A DNA stretch of 64,000 nucleotides from Rhodanobacter thiooxydans (GTDB taxonomy: Bacteria > Pseudomonadota > Gammaproteobacteria > Xanthomonadales > Rhodanobacteraceae): contig NZ_CP088923.1 in NCBI RefSeq assembly GCF_021545845.1, positions 3,410,001 through 3,474,000 of the forward strand, in the 5' to 3' direction. How positions within the stretch are numbered: position 1 is the first letter of the stretch; each line of letters opens with the position of its first letter. Under the pieces are notes generated by a model. It ran no database searches and was not told the DNA's origin. It saw only the letters and a list, made by a program, of their open reading frames with translations. Made by a program: the position numbers and the translations under genes. Below are positions 32,320 to 40,428 of the stretch, piece after piece.

Positions 32320-32581
32320 AAAGGAGATCGTCATCACCAACCGGCTCGGCCTGCACGCCCGCGCCTCGGCCAAACTGGTACAACTGGTGCAGGGTTTCAA
32401 AGCCACCGTGCACCTGGTCAGCAAGGGCCGCGAAGTGAACGCACAAAGCATCATGGGCGTGATGATGCTGGCCGCCGGCCTCGGCAGCCCGCTCACCGTC
32501 CGCGCCGACGGCCCCGACGAGGAAGCCGCACTGGCCGCGGTGGTCGCGCTGTTCGAACGCAAGTTCGACGAAGGAGCCTGA
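32312..32581 (+). CDS. ptsH: Phosphocarrier protein HPr
   Basis: An 89-residue HPr. The EI-phosphorylated residue is His15 in NRLGLHARASAK, and the HprK target Ser46 lies in NAQSIMGVMML, exactly at the canonical positions. The presence of both sites and of hprK implies dual control by EI and by HprK. The ATG overlaps the end of the EIIA gene. It is separated from ptsI by a 172-base repeat-containing gap. Confidence 0.95.
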   Translation: MLEKEIVITNRLGLHARASAKLVQLVQGFKATVHLVSKGREVNAQSIMGVMMLAAGLGSPLTVRADGPDEEAALAAVVALFERKFDEGA

Positions 32582-32584
32582 AAG

Positions 32585-32735
32585 CGATGGGATTCGGGAT
32601 ACGGGATTCGGGATTCGAAAAAGCAAAAGCGCCGCTGCGGCGGGTCTTGCCGCGGCCCGCTTTGCCGAATCCCCAATTCCCAATCCCGAATCCCGGCTTC
32701 AAACCGAATCCCATATCCCGCATCCCGAATCCCGG
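32585..32735. repeat. Inverted GGGATTC array splitting ptsH and ptsI
   Basis: Units of GGGATTC at 32589-32619 face AATCCC/GAATCCC units at 32669-32735. The two half-arrays can pair and fill nearly the whole gap between ptsH and ptsI, where related operons are usually tightly packed. The intervening part holds a GC-rich hairpin GCCGCTGCGGCGG near 32630. Confidence 0.85.
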
Positions 32736-32753
32736 CGCCCCAAGGGGGCGCTC

Positions 32754-34496
32754 GTGAGACACCTCCTCGCCGGCACCGTCGCCGCGCACGGCATGGCGCT
32801 CGGCCGTGCGCGGCTGGTGCAGCCCAGCCGCTATGCGGTGGATACCCGGCCGCTGGCCGAGGAGGAGGTCGAGGGCGAGCTGGCCAAGCTGCACCAGGCG
32901 CTGGACACCGCGCGGCAGGAATTGCGCGAGCTGCGCGGCAAGCTGCACGGCGCGCTGGCGCGCGAGGTCAACGAGTTCATCGACGCGCACAGCCTGCTGC
33001 TGGACGACGCCGAGCTGCTGCGCGGGCTGGACGATCTGGTGCGGATCGGCCACTACCGCCCCGGCGCCGCACTGAAGAAACAGCGCGACCGGTTGTCCGC
33101 GGTGTTCGAGGCGATGGACGACCCCTACCTGCGCAGCCGCAAGGAGGACGTCGAGCAGGTGATCAACCGGGTGATCTCCGCGCTGCAGCGACAGACCAGC
33201 CCGGAAGAACGCAAGCTGGCCGCACGGGTGGGCGAGATTCTGATCGCCGACAACATCGCGCCAGCCGACATGGCGCAGCTGGCCGGCAACGGCCTGCTCG
33301 GCGTGGTGGCCAGCTCCGGCAGCGCGTACTCGCACAGCGCGATCCTGGCGCGCAGCCTCGGCCTGCCGATGCTGGTAGGCACCCGCGACGCGCTGTCCAA
33401 CATCCACGACGACGACCTGATCCTGCTCGACGCCGAGCGCGGCGAGGTGATCGTGCACCCGGCCGCGCAGGATCTCTCGCGCTACCGTGCCTGGCAGCGC
33501 GAGGCGGCCGCCGAAGGCCGGCGGCTGGCCAAGCTGGCCAACGCGCCCACGCGCACCCGCGACGGCGTGGAGATCACCCTGCTGGCCAACGCCGAGACGT
33601 CCGCCGACGTGGCGCTGGCGCGCGCCCGCGGCGCCGACGGCGTGGGTCTGTACCGCACCGAGTTCCTGTTCCTCAAGCACAAGGGCCTGCCGTCGGAAGA
33701 CGAGCAGTTCATCGCCTACCGCGACCTGGTGATGGGCATGGGCGGCCTGCCGGTGACCATCCGCACGCTGGACCTGGGCGCCGACAAGGCCGACGCCGCC
33801 GGGCTCGCCCTGCGCGGCGAGGACAACCCGGCGCTCGGCGTGCGCGGCGTGCGCCTGTCGCTGCGCTACCCGGCGGTGTTCACCACTCAGATCCGCGCGA
33901 TCCTGCGCGCCGCCTGCTATGGCCCGGTGCGCGTGCTGGTGCCGATGGTGACCCAGCCGGACGAGCTGATCGCGGTGCGCACGCTGTTCAATCTGGCGCG
34001 GCAGGACCTCAAGCGCGAGAACATCGACCTGCCGGAGAAGCTGCCGCTGGGCGCGATGATCGAGGTGCCGGCGGCGGCGATCAACGTGCGCGCGCTGCTG
34101 GAGCATGCCGACTTCCTCGCCATCGGCACCAACGACCTGGCGCAGTACGTACTCGCCGCCGACCGCGGCAACGACGCGCTGGAGAACATCTACAACCCGC
34201 TGCAGCCGGCGCTGCTGCGGCTGATCTCGCACGTGCTCACTTCCGGCCGCCGCGCCAAGAAGCCGGTCAGCCTGTGCGGCGAGATCGCCGGCGACGCGAA
34301 CTTCACCGCGCTGTTGCTGCTGCTCGGCCTGAACGAATTCAGCATGCATCCGGCGCAGATCCTGCAGGTACGCGACCGCCTCGCCACGCTCGGCCACGCC
34401 CACCTGCGCCGCCACGCCGCGGCCTTGTTGCGCGCGCGCACCCACGAGCAGGTGGCCGCGACGTTGGGCGCGATCCTCGGGAACGCCGCGCCCTGA
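32754..34496 (+). CDS. ptsI: Phosphoenolpyruvate-protein phosphotransferase (Enzyme I)
   Basis: A 580-residue cytoplasmic Enzyme I that passes phosphate from PEP to HPr. The active histidine lies in SGSAYSHSAILARSLGLP (near residue 190), the PEP-binding domain contains GVGLYRTEFLF and the catalytic cysteine is in VSLCGEIAGD (near 503). The start is GTG at 32754; an ATG at residue 14 is too far in. No sugar-specific EIIBC genes accompany it. The following sequence changes abruptly to mobile-element debris. Confidence 0.95.
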   Translation: MRHLLAGTVAAHGMALGRARLVQPSRYAVDTRPLAEEEVEGELAKLHQALDTARQELRELRGKLHGALAREVNEFIDAHSLLLDDAELLRGLDDLVRIGHYRPGAALKKQRDRLSAVFEAMDDPYLRSRKEDVEQVINRVISALQRQTSPEERKLAARVGEILIADNIAPADMAQLAGNGLLGVVASSGSAYSHSAILARSLGLPMLVGTRDALSNIHDDDLILLDAERGEVIVHPAAQDLSRYRAWQREAAAEGRRLAKLANAPTRTRDGVEITLLANAETSADVALARARGADGVGLYRTEFLFLKHKGLPSEDEQFIAYRDLVMGMGGLPVTIRTLDLGADKADAAGLALRGEDNPALGVRGVRLSLRYPAVFTTQIRAILRAACYGPVRVLVPMVTQPDELIAVRTLFNLARQDLKRENIDLPEKLPLGAMIEVPAAAINVRALLEHADFLAIGTNDLAQYVLAADRGNDALENIYNPLQPALLRLISHVLTSGRRAKKPVSLCGEIAGDANFTALLLLLGLNEFSMHPAQILQVRDRLATLGHAHLRRHAAALLRARTHEQVAATLGAILGNAAP

Positions 34497-34506
34497 CGCC
34501 TAAAAC

Positions 34507-34635
34507 AGGGGGGCGGTGTGAGCTGGCCCGGGTTTGGCGGACACCTTGGAACGGGGGCAATCCACCCCGGGAGGGGTCAGATCAACGATTCACCGCGGAG
34601 TTCGCGCGCGGGGCGGTCGGTGCGAAGCAAGCGCC
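34507..34635 (+). mobile_element. Possible IS3-type insertion sequence remnant
   Basis: Just after ptsI lies GTGAGCTGGCCCGGGTTT, GGCGGACACC and then a frame reading QRFTAEFARGAV. The first part resembles IS3-family ends and the second the start of IS3-type OrfA proteins (RFT-EF---AV). No complete transposase frame is present. I read it as a truncated relic marking a rearrangement border. The call rests on motif memory only. Confidence 0.35.
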
Positions 34636-34667
34636 GGCGTGCCGGGCTCCGGCCCCGCGAACGCCGT

Positions 34668-35222
34668 GCGAGATGATCGATCATCACCCGCACCTTGGCC
34701 GGGGGCGGCGATCGGGTGGATACAGTACATGGATGCCGCCGAGATCCATCGGCGGCTTGTCCAGTTCCAGCACCACCAGTTCACCGCGCTGCAACGCGCC
34801 GCCGACGATGAACCGCGGCTGGTGGATGATGCCCTGCCCGTGCACGGCCGCCGCCAGCAGGGCATCGCCGTTGTTGGCAAGCAGGTTGCCGCCAACTGGC
34901 ACGCGGTGCTCGCCGCCGCTGCCAAAGGCCCAATGTCGGCGGCACTGCATGGCCGAGAGCGTGTAGCTCAGGCAGTTGTGCTGGGTGAGTTCGACGATGC
35001 GCCGCGGCGGTCGGGGTAGTCCGGCGCGGCGCAAACCCGCATCGGGCTGTTGCCCAGCCGGCGCGTGGTTCGGCAGAACAGCTTCACGCCCAGCCGCGCC
35101 TCCAGCGCATTGACGTGCTTGGTGGCCATGGCCGGCGGCATGCCCAGGTGGCGGGCCGCCGCGGACAGGCTGCCCTCACTGGCCGCACGCACGAACACGT
35201 GCATGCTGGTAACCCGGTCCAT
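34668..35222 (-). pseudogene. Decayed LysR-type regulator next to a dioxygenase gene
   Basis: The N-terminal helix-turn-helix is intact (MDRVTSMHVFVRAASEGSLS through VNALEARLGVKLFCRTTRRLG). The frame then jumps straight to RVCAAPDY, a motif normally about 100 residues later in the ligand domain, so an internal part is deleted. A frameshift follows near 35005: the next domain part (RRIVELTQHNCLSYTLSA...GGIHVLYPPDR) is in another frame. A second shift at a run of five Cs near 34702 separates the final KVRVMIDHL. An intact gene would be about 300 codons. It is divergent from the dioxygenase at 35327 and was probably its regulator. Confidence 0.8.
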
Positions 35223-35260
35223 ATCACATCCAACCATGTGTACGAAGTATTGCTTGACAT

Positions 35261-35283
35261 TACCCGATTCTCTATTTCGGGTA
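35261..35283. promoter_or_regulatory. Inverted repeat operator candidate in front of the dioxygenase gene
   Basis: TACCCGA (35261-35267) and TCGGGTA (35277-35283) form a perfect dyad with a nine-base spacer, immediately after TTGACA (35254-35259). It lies between the LysR pseudogene and the dioxygenase gene, where LysR-type regulators bind. With the regulator broken, the site may be orphaned or used by a paralogue. Confidence 0.55.
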
Positions 35284-35326
35284 GGCAATCCATCATGGAG
35301 CGATGAATTCCACGAGGGCTGCAGCC

Positions 35327-36160
35327 ATGAACAATCAACCACTCCCCGGCACCGCCACCAACCCGCGGATGCCGGTGCTTTTTGTCCCCCACGGGGCCGG
35401 CCCGTGCTTCTTCATGGACTGGAACCCGCCCGATACCTGGCAGCGCCTGGCCGCATGGCTCAAGGGTGTGGCCGGTACCCTGCCGGCGCGGCCGCGGGCC
35501 ATCGTGCTGGTGTCGGGGCACTGGCTGGAAGCGGAGTTCAGCCTCAGCGGCCACGCGCGCCCGCCCTTGATCTACGATTACAGCGGTTTCCCGCCACACA
35601 CCTATGAACTGACCTACCCGGCGCCCGGCGACCCCGGGCTGGCCACGCAGATTGCGCAACTGCTGGCGCGCGATGGCCTGGCCACGCGCATCGACGGCCA
35701 CCGCGGCTTCGACCACGGCGTATTCATCCCACTCAAGCTGATGTTTCCGGCCGCCGACATTCCGGTCGTGCAGTTGTCGCTGCGCCGCGACCTCGACCCG
35801 GCTGCGCACATCGCCGCCGGCCGTGCCCTGGCCGCGCTGCGTGACCAGGGCGTGCTGGTGGTCGCCAGCGGCATGAGTTTCCACAACATGCGCGGCTACG
35901 GCGACCCGCGCTTCACGCCGATCTCGGCCGAGTTCGACGACTGGCTGACGACGGCGGTGGAAAGCGCCCCGGATCGCCGCGATGCGCTGCTGACCCACTG
36001 GATGCAAGCTCCCAACGCGCGCATGTGCCACCCGTCCGGCGCCGAGGAGCACCTGCTTCCGCTGATGGTCGCCGCCGGTGCCGCCGGCGACTCCGCAGGC
36101 CGCCAGGCGTACTCGGAAAAGATCATGGACACCACGATTTCCGCCTTCCGCTTCGGCTGA
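35327..36160 (+). CDS. Class III extradiol ring-cleavage dioxygenase (DODA/YgiD family)
   Basis: A 277-residue cytoplasmic LigB-fold enzyme. Metal-ligand and active-site regions of the family are visible: PVLFVPHGAGPCFFMD, VSGHWLE, GFDHGVFIPLKLMFP and GAEEHLLPLMVA. Members open catechol-type rings such as DOPA, or act as zinc-dependent variants; the substrate is unknown. I chose ATG 35327, eight bases after GAGGG, over ATG 35303. The stop TGA is the first three bases of dispersed element copy B. A paralogue lies at 44060-44869. Confidence 0.88.
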   Translation: MNNQPLPGTATNPRMPVLFVPHGAGPCFFMDWNPPDTWQRLAAWLKGVAGTLPARPRAIVLVSGHWLEAEFSLSGHARPPLIYDYSGFPPHTYELTYPAPGDPGLATQIAQLLARDGLATRIDGHRGFDHGVFIPLKLMFPAADIPVVQLSLRRDLDPAAHIAAGRALAALRDQGVLVVASGMSFHNMRGYGDPRFTPISAEFDDWLTTAVESAPDRRDALLTHWMQAPNARMCHPSGAEEHLLPLMVAAGAAGDSAGRQAYSEKIMDTTISAFRFG

Positions 36161-36407
36161 GAGGTTGTGATTTCTCAACCTCGAAGTCCGGCCACGGCGA
36201 TGGCATGGCGAGGGCATGGATGCCCGAGTTGAGGCAACGCAGGGAGCGGTTACCCGATGCCCGAGTTGAGGCAACGCAGGAGCAGTTGCCCGATGGCCGG
36301 ACGCGGAGCGGTCACGCAAGTGACTGATCCGCGTGAGTGCGTCCGGGCATGTACCGGACGCACGATAGAAGAAAACCACAGGAAGTGGTTTTCTTCACAG
36401 GTTCTGA
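36158..36407 (+). repeat. Structured dispersed element, copy B (250 bp)
   Basis: Starts at the TGA stop of the dioxygenase gene (TGAGAGGTTGTGATTTC) and ends TTCTTCACAGGTTCTGA. It keeps the two direct units of about 36 bp (ATGCCCGAGTTGAGGCAACG...) seen in copy A, the hairpin around GTCACgcaaGTGAC, the hairpin GTGCGTCCGG/CCGGACGCAC and the final GAAGAAAACCAC/GTGGTTTTCTTC palindrome. The outer arms of the first two hairpins differ from copy A but still pair. The SDR gene starts 31 bases after its end. Confidence 0.85.
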
Positions 36408-36438
36408 TCGCCGGGCAGGCAACGAACGGGAGAACCCC

Positions 36439-37233
36439 ATGAACATCGATCTGTCGGGCAAGACCACCATCGTCACCGGCTCGACCGGCGGCATCGGCCT
36501 GGCCATCGCCACCGGGTTGGCCAGCGCCGGCGCCAGCGTCACCATCGTCGGCCGCACGCGCGAACGAGTGGACGCTGCGGTCGCCAGGGTACGCAAGGCC
36601 AGCGGCCGCGACGACGCCAACGGCGTGGTCGCCGATGTCGGCACCGCGGAAGGTTGCAAGGCATTGATCGCGGTGCGACCGGACACGGACATCCTGGTCA
36701 ACAACCTCGGCGTCTACGGCACCCGCGAGTTCTTCGACATCGACGATGCGCGGTGGGACGAGTACTGGCAGGTCAACGTCATGAGCGGCGTGCGCCTGGG
36801 CCGCCACTACGCCCGAGGCATGCGCGAACGCGGTTGGGGGCGGATCCAGTTCGTGTCCAGCGAGTCGGCACTCAACATTCCCACCGAGATGGTCCATTAC
36901 GGCGCCAACAAGTCCGCCGTGCAGGGCCTCTCGCGCGGCCTGGCGAAGGTGCTTGCCGGCACCGGCGTCACCGTCAACACCATCCTGCCGGGGCCGACGC
37001 GTACCGAGGGCGGCGTGGCGATGATGACCGAGCTGGCGGCCAGGCGCGGCGTGACGCCGCTGGAGATGGAGGGCCTGTTCCTGGCCGAGAATCGCCCGTC
37101 CAACCTGCTCGGCCGCTTCGCAACGCCGGAAGAGGTCGCCAACCTCAGCGTCTACGTCGCATCCCCGCAGGCCAGCGCCACCACCGGCTCCGCGCTGCGC
37201 GCCGACGGCGGCACCGTCGAAACCATCGCCTGA
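36439..37233 (+). CDS. Short-chain dehydrogenase/reductase (SDR family)
   Basis: A 264-residue NAD(P)-dependent oxidoreductase of the classical SDR type. Cofactor motif TGSTGGIGLAIA (residues 14-25), NNLGVYG (near 91) and the catalytic Ser-Tyr-Lys set in VSSESALNIPTEMVHYGANKSAV (near 140-160) are present. GGGAG precedes the ATG. An aldo/keto reductase gene follows after 30 bases, so both probably form a unit of carbonyl-reducing enzymes. Substrate unknown. Confidence 0.9.
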   Translation: MNIDLSGKTTIVTGSTGGIGLAIATGLASAGASVTIVGRTRERVDAAVARVRKASGRDDANGVVADVGTAEGCKALIAVRPDTDILVNNLGVYGTREFFDIDDARWDEYWQVNVMSGVRLGRHYARGMRERGWGRIQFVSSESALNIPTEMVHYGANKSAVQGLSRGLAKVLAGTGVTVNTILPGPTRTEGGVAMMTELAARRGVTPLEMEGLFLAENRPSNLLGRFATPEEVANLSVYVASPQASATTGSALRADGGTVETIA

Positions 37234-37263
37234 CCATCCGCGCAAATCGAGAGGACACCCACC

Positions 37264-38205
37264 ATGGACAAACGCAAACTCGGCCGTTCCGGCCTGCAGA
37301 TCGCACCGCTGGTCTTCGGCGGCAACGTGTTCGGCTGGACCGCCGACGAAACCCGCTCGTTCGAACTGCTCGACCGCTTCACCAGTCGCGGCTTCAACGC
37401 CATCGACACCGCCGACGTCTACTCGTCGTGGGCCCCTGGTCTGTCCGGCGGCGAATCGGAAACCGTGATCGGCAACTGGCTCGCACGCCGCGGGCGCCGC
37501 GACGACGTGGTGCTGATGACCAAGGTCGGCATGTGGGATCGGCACAAGGGCCTGTCGGCCGATAGCATCGCCGCCGCCGTGGACGACTCGCTCGAGCGCC
37601 TGCGCACCGACTACATCGACGTCTACTTCGCCCACGTCGATGACAAGGAGGTGCTGCTGGAGGAAACCCTTGGCGCGTTTGCCAAACTCGTCAAAGCCGG
37701 CAAGGTGCGTGCCCTCGGCGCCTCCAACCATGAAGCCGCGCGCCTGCGCGAGGCGCTGGCGGTATCGACGGGGCAAGGGCTGCCGCGCTACGAAGTCATC
37801 CAGCCGCGCTACAACCTGTACGACCGCGCCGATGTCGAGTCCGGACTGGTGGACATCGCCGCCGAGTACGACCTGGGCCTGGTCAGCTACTTCTCGCTGG
37901 CCAGCGGCTTCCTGACCGGGAAGTACAAAAGCGTCGGCGACCTGAAGGGCAAGGCGCGCGCCGGCTTCCTGGAAGGCTACTTCGACAGGCGCGGCCTGGC
38001 GCTGCTGGATGTTCTGCGCAAGGTCGCCGACGACGTCTCCGCCACCCCGGCACAGGTCGCGCTGGCCTGGCTGATGGCGCAGCCGCAAGTCACGGCACCC
38101 ATCGCCAGCGCCACCAGCCCGGCGCAGCTCGACGAACTGATGGGCGCAGCCGAACTGACGTTGCCGGACAGCGCGATCGACATTCTCGATTCCAGCGGTC
38201 AATGA
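37264..38205 (+). CDS. Aldo/keto reductase
   Basis: A 313-residue NADPH-dependent TIM-barrel oxidoreductase. The active-site Asp-Tyr-Lys-His set is recognisable: NAIDTADVYS (Asp/Tyr), MTKVGMW (Lys) and DVYFAHVDD (His). LGRSGLQIAPLVFGGN is the typical N-terminus. It follows the SDR gene with a clear GAGAGGA ribosome site, and is likely co-transcribed. The family reduces aldehydes and ketones; the natural substrate cannot be predicted. Confidence 0.9.
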   Translation: MDKRKLGRSGLQIAPLVFGGNVFGWTADETRSFELLDRFTSRGFNAIDTADVYSSWAPGLSGGESETVIGNWLARRGRRDDVVLMTKVGMWDRHKGLSADSIAAAVDDSLERLRTDYIDVYFAHVDDKEVLLEETLGAFAKLVKAGKVRALGASNHEAARLREALAVSTGQGLPRYEVIQPRYNLYDRADVESGLVDIAAEYDLGLVSYFSLASGFLTGKYKSVGDLKGKARAGFLEGYFDRRGLALLDVLRKVADDVSATPAQVALAWLMAQPQVTAPIASATSPAQLDELMGAAELTLPDSAIDILDSSGQ

Positions 38206-38238
38206 CCAGGGAAAAGCGCACCGGCAACGACACGGTCG

Positions 38239-39117
38239 TTACAGCTTCGCCAGAAACGCATCCAGCAGCGCACCGCGGTACTTCTGCCTGTGCAGCAGCA
38301 ACGAGAGCTTGCGGCGCAGGTCGAGGAACGGCGTCTTCAGCGCCTTCAACCTCCCGGTCGCCAGCGCATCGGTGACCGCCACGGCAGGCAGGCAGGCGAT
38401 GCCGAGGCCGGCCACCACCGCCTGCTTGATTGCCTCGATCTGGTCGAGTTCCAGCACCGTTTCGCCGGGCGGCAGTTGTGACAGCACCCGCTCGCTGGTG
38501 GCGCGGGTGGCCGAGCCCGGTTCGCGCAGCACCCAGCGTGCGCCGGCGAAATCCGCCGGCTTCAGGCCACGCCTACGCGCCAGCGGATGCTCCGGCGGCG
38601 CGCACACTACCAGCCGGTCGTCGCGCCACGGCCGCACTTCCAGCAGCGGATGTGCCACCGGACCCTCGACGCAACCGACGTCCAGCGTGTGCTCGAGCAT
38701 GGCGGCGGCGATCGTCTCGGTGTTCGCCACGCGCAGGCGGATCGCCACCTGCGGATACGCGTGCACGAAACCGCCGAGCAGTTCACCGACCAGGTAATTG
38801 CCCACCGTGTTGCTGGCGCCGATGCGCAGCTCGCCGGTGAGCGCCGCGCCCTCCTCGCGCCCGCGGCGGCCAAGCTCGGCATGGCGCTCCAGCAGCTCCT
38901 GTGCCAACGGCAGCAGCTCGCGGCCGCGGGCATTCAGGTGCAGGCGGCCGCGTTCGCGGTCGAACAGCGGCGCATCCAGCTGCCGCTCCATTTCCGCCAG
39001 CGCCATGCTGGCCGCGGGCTGGGTCAGGTGCAGGCGTTCGGCGGCGGCGCGCACGCTCCCCGCCAGCGCGATCTGCACGAACACCTCGAGCTGGCGCGGG
39101 CTGATGTTGATCATCAC
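38239..39117 (-). CDS. LysR-type regulator, YeiE-like
   Basis: A 292-residue LysR regulator. The helix-turn-helix is SVRAAAERLHLTQPAASMAL (residues 21-40) and the ligand domain follows from about residue 90 (LTGELRIGASNTVGNYLVGE). It is divergent from a YeiH-type gene, the same arrangement as yeiE-yeiH in enterobacteria, where YeiE responds to sulfite. The shared 225-base gap contains the AT-rich stretch CTTATACTTCATATCAGC next to the start, suited to LysR binding. Confidence 0.88.
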   Translation of the reverse strand: MMINISPRQLEVFVQIALAGSVRAAAERLHLTQPAASMALAEMERQLDAPLFDRERGRLHLNARGRELLPLAQELLERHAELGRRGREEGAALTGELRIGASNTVGNYLVGELLGGFVHAYPQVAIRLRVANTETIAAAMLEHTLDVGCVEGPVAHPLLEVRPWRDDRLVVCAPPEHPLARRRGLKPADFAGARWVLREPGSATRATSERVLSQLPPGETVLELDQIEAIKQAVVAGLGIACLPAVAVTDALATGRLKALKTPFLDLRRKLSLLLHRQKYRGALLDAFLAKL

Positions 39118-39342
39118 CCAATCTTATACTTCATATCAGCTTTTCCAAGTTTTACTGATAGGCGTGGACGAGGAGAATGGCGCGCCAACGACCCGACAAT
39201 TTCGTACTTGCCCGTCATTCCTGCGCAAGCAGGAAGCGCTTCACAACAGCTAAGCTGGTCATCCAGCGACTTCTCGGCCAAAAGTCGGGAAAGCACTGGG
39301 CCGGCCTTCGCCGCGGTGACGCCAACCCAAGGCATTCGCGCC
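39118..39342. promoter_or_regulatory. Divergent promoter region between the YeiE-like gene and yeiH
   Basis: Bases 39120-39160 are AT-rich and contain T-N11-A type motifs close to the regulator start, so autoregulation and activation of yeiH are plausible. Further right, TTCCTGC-gcaa-GCAGGAA (39218-39235) is a dispersed palindrome type. The remainder up to the yeiH ATG has no gene. Confidence 0.45.
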
Positions 39343-40368
39343 ATGAACACACCGCTCGCCGCCGCCCTCGCCCGCCCGACCCTGCGCAGCCGCGCCGCCG
39401 GCCTGCTGCTGGCCGTCGCAATCGCACTCGTCGCCTGGTGGCTGGGCCGGCGGCTGCCGCTGGTCGGCGGCCCGGTGATCGGTATCCTGCTCGGCATCGC
39501 GGTGCGCAACGTGCTCTCACCCGGCGCACGCTTCACGCCCGGCATCGCCTTCGCCGGCAAGCAGGTGCTGCAGTGGTCGATCATCGCGCTGGGCTTCGGC
39601 CTCAGCCTTGACCAGGTGGCGAAAACCGGCCTCGAATCGCTGTCGGTGACCCTGGTGACGCTGACCGTGGCCTTCGTCAGCGCGTGGGCGCTGGGCCGCT
39701 GGCTGGGCGTGCATGACAAACTGAAGGTGCTGATCGGCGTGGGCACTGCGATCTGTGGCGGCTCGGCGATCGCCGCGGTGACGCCGATCATCGAGGCCGA
39801 CGACCACGACACCGCGTTCGCGATCTCCACCATCTTCCTGTTCAACGTGATCGCCGTGCTGGTGTTCCCGCCGCTCGGCCACCTGATGCAGCTGTCCGAC
39901 CTCGGCTTCGGCCTGTGGGCCGGCACCGCGATCAACGACACCTCGTCGGTGGTCGCCGCCGGCTACAGCTACAGCCACGCGGCCGGCGACTACGCCACCA
40001 TCGTCAAGCTGACCCGCGCCACGCTGATCATCCCGATCTGCCTGGTGCTGGCCTTCGCGGTGGCCGCGCGCGAAAAGAAAAAGAGTGCCGCCGACTTCAG
40101 CCTGCGCCGGATCTTCCCGTGGTTCATCCTGTGGTTTCTGGTGGCCTCGGCACTGCGCACCGTCGGTCTGATCCCCGCCGCGACCCTGCCCGCGCTGCAC
40201 GTCGTGGCCGAGTTCCTGATCATCGTGGCGCTCACCGCCATAGGCCTGTCCGCCAACCTGCGCAAGATGATCGCCAGCGGCGCACGGCCGATTCTGCTGG
40301 GGCTGGGCGTGTGGATTGCAGTGGCGGTGAGCAGCTTGATGGTGCAGTTAGTGATCGGCCGGCTGTGA
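39343..40368 (+). CDS. yeiH: YeiH family putative sulfate exporter
   Basis: A 341-residue inner-membrane protein (UPF0324) with about ten hydrophobic segments. Family motifs include GGPVIGILLGIAVRN, ICGGSAIAAVTPIIEADD and GTAINDTSSVVAAGY. The family is annotated as putative sulfate exporter; evidence is thin, but pairing with a YeiE-like regulator suggests sulfur or sulfite stress. The start ATG 39343 directly precedes the first helix, and the longer frame overlaps the divergent gene. Confidence 0.88.
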   Translation: MNTPLAAALARPTLRSRAAGLLLAVAIALVAWWLGRRLPLVGGPVIGILLGIAVRNVLSPGARFTPGIAFAGKQVLQWSIIALGFGLSLDQVAKTGLESLSVTLVTLTVAFVSAWALGRWLGVHDKLKVLIGVGTAICGGSAIAAVTPIIEADDHDTAFAISTIFLFNVIAVLVFPPLGHLMQLSDLGFGLWAGTAINDTSSVVAAGYSYSHAAGDYATIVKLTRATLIIPICLVLAFAVAAREKKKSAADFSLRRIFPWFILWFLVASALRTVGLIPAATLPALHVVAEFLIIVALTAIGLSANLRKMIASGARPILLGLGVWIAVAVSSLMVQLVIGRL

Positions 40369-40428
40369 GATCTCGCTATCCAACAGCTCTCATTTACCGA
40401 CTACGAAACATGCGCCTTCGGATGCCCG

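Noticed and set aside
32493..34445. 650-codon minus-strand frame opposite ptsI
   Set aside because: Shadow of ptsI; its low-complexity residues show GC-bias translation.
34534..35019. 161-codon plus-strand frame after ptsI
   Set aside because: It is antisense to the LysR pseudogene and starts inside the IS remnant; no gene character.
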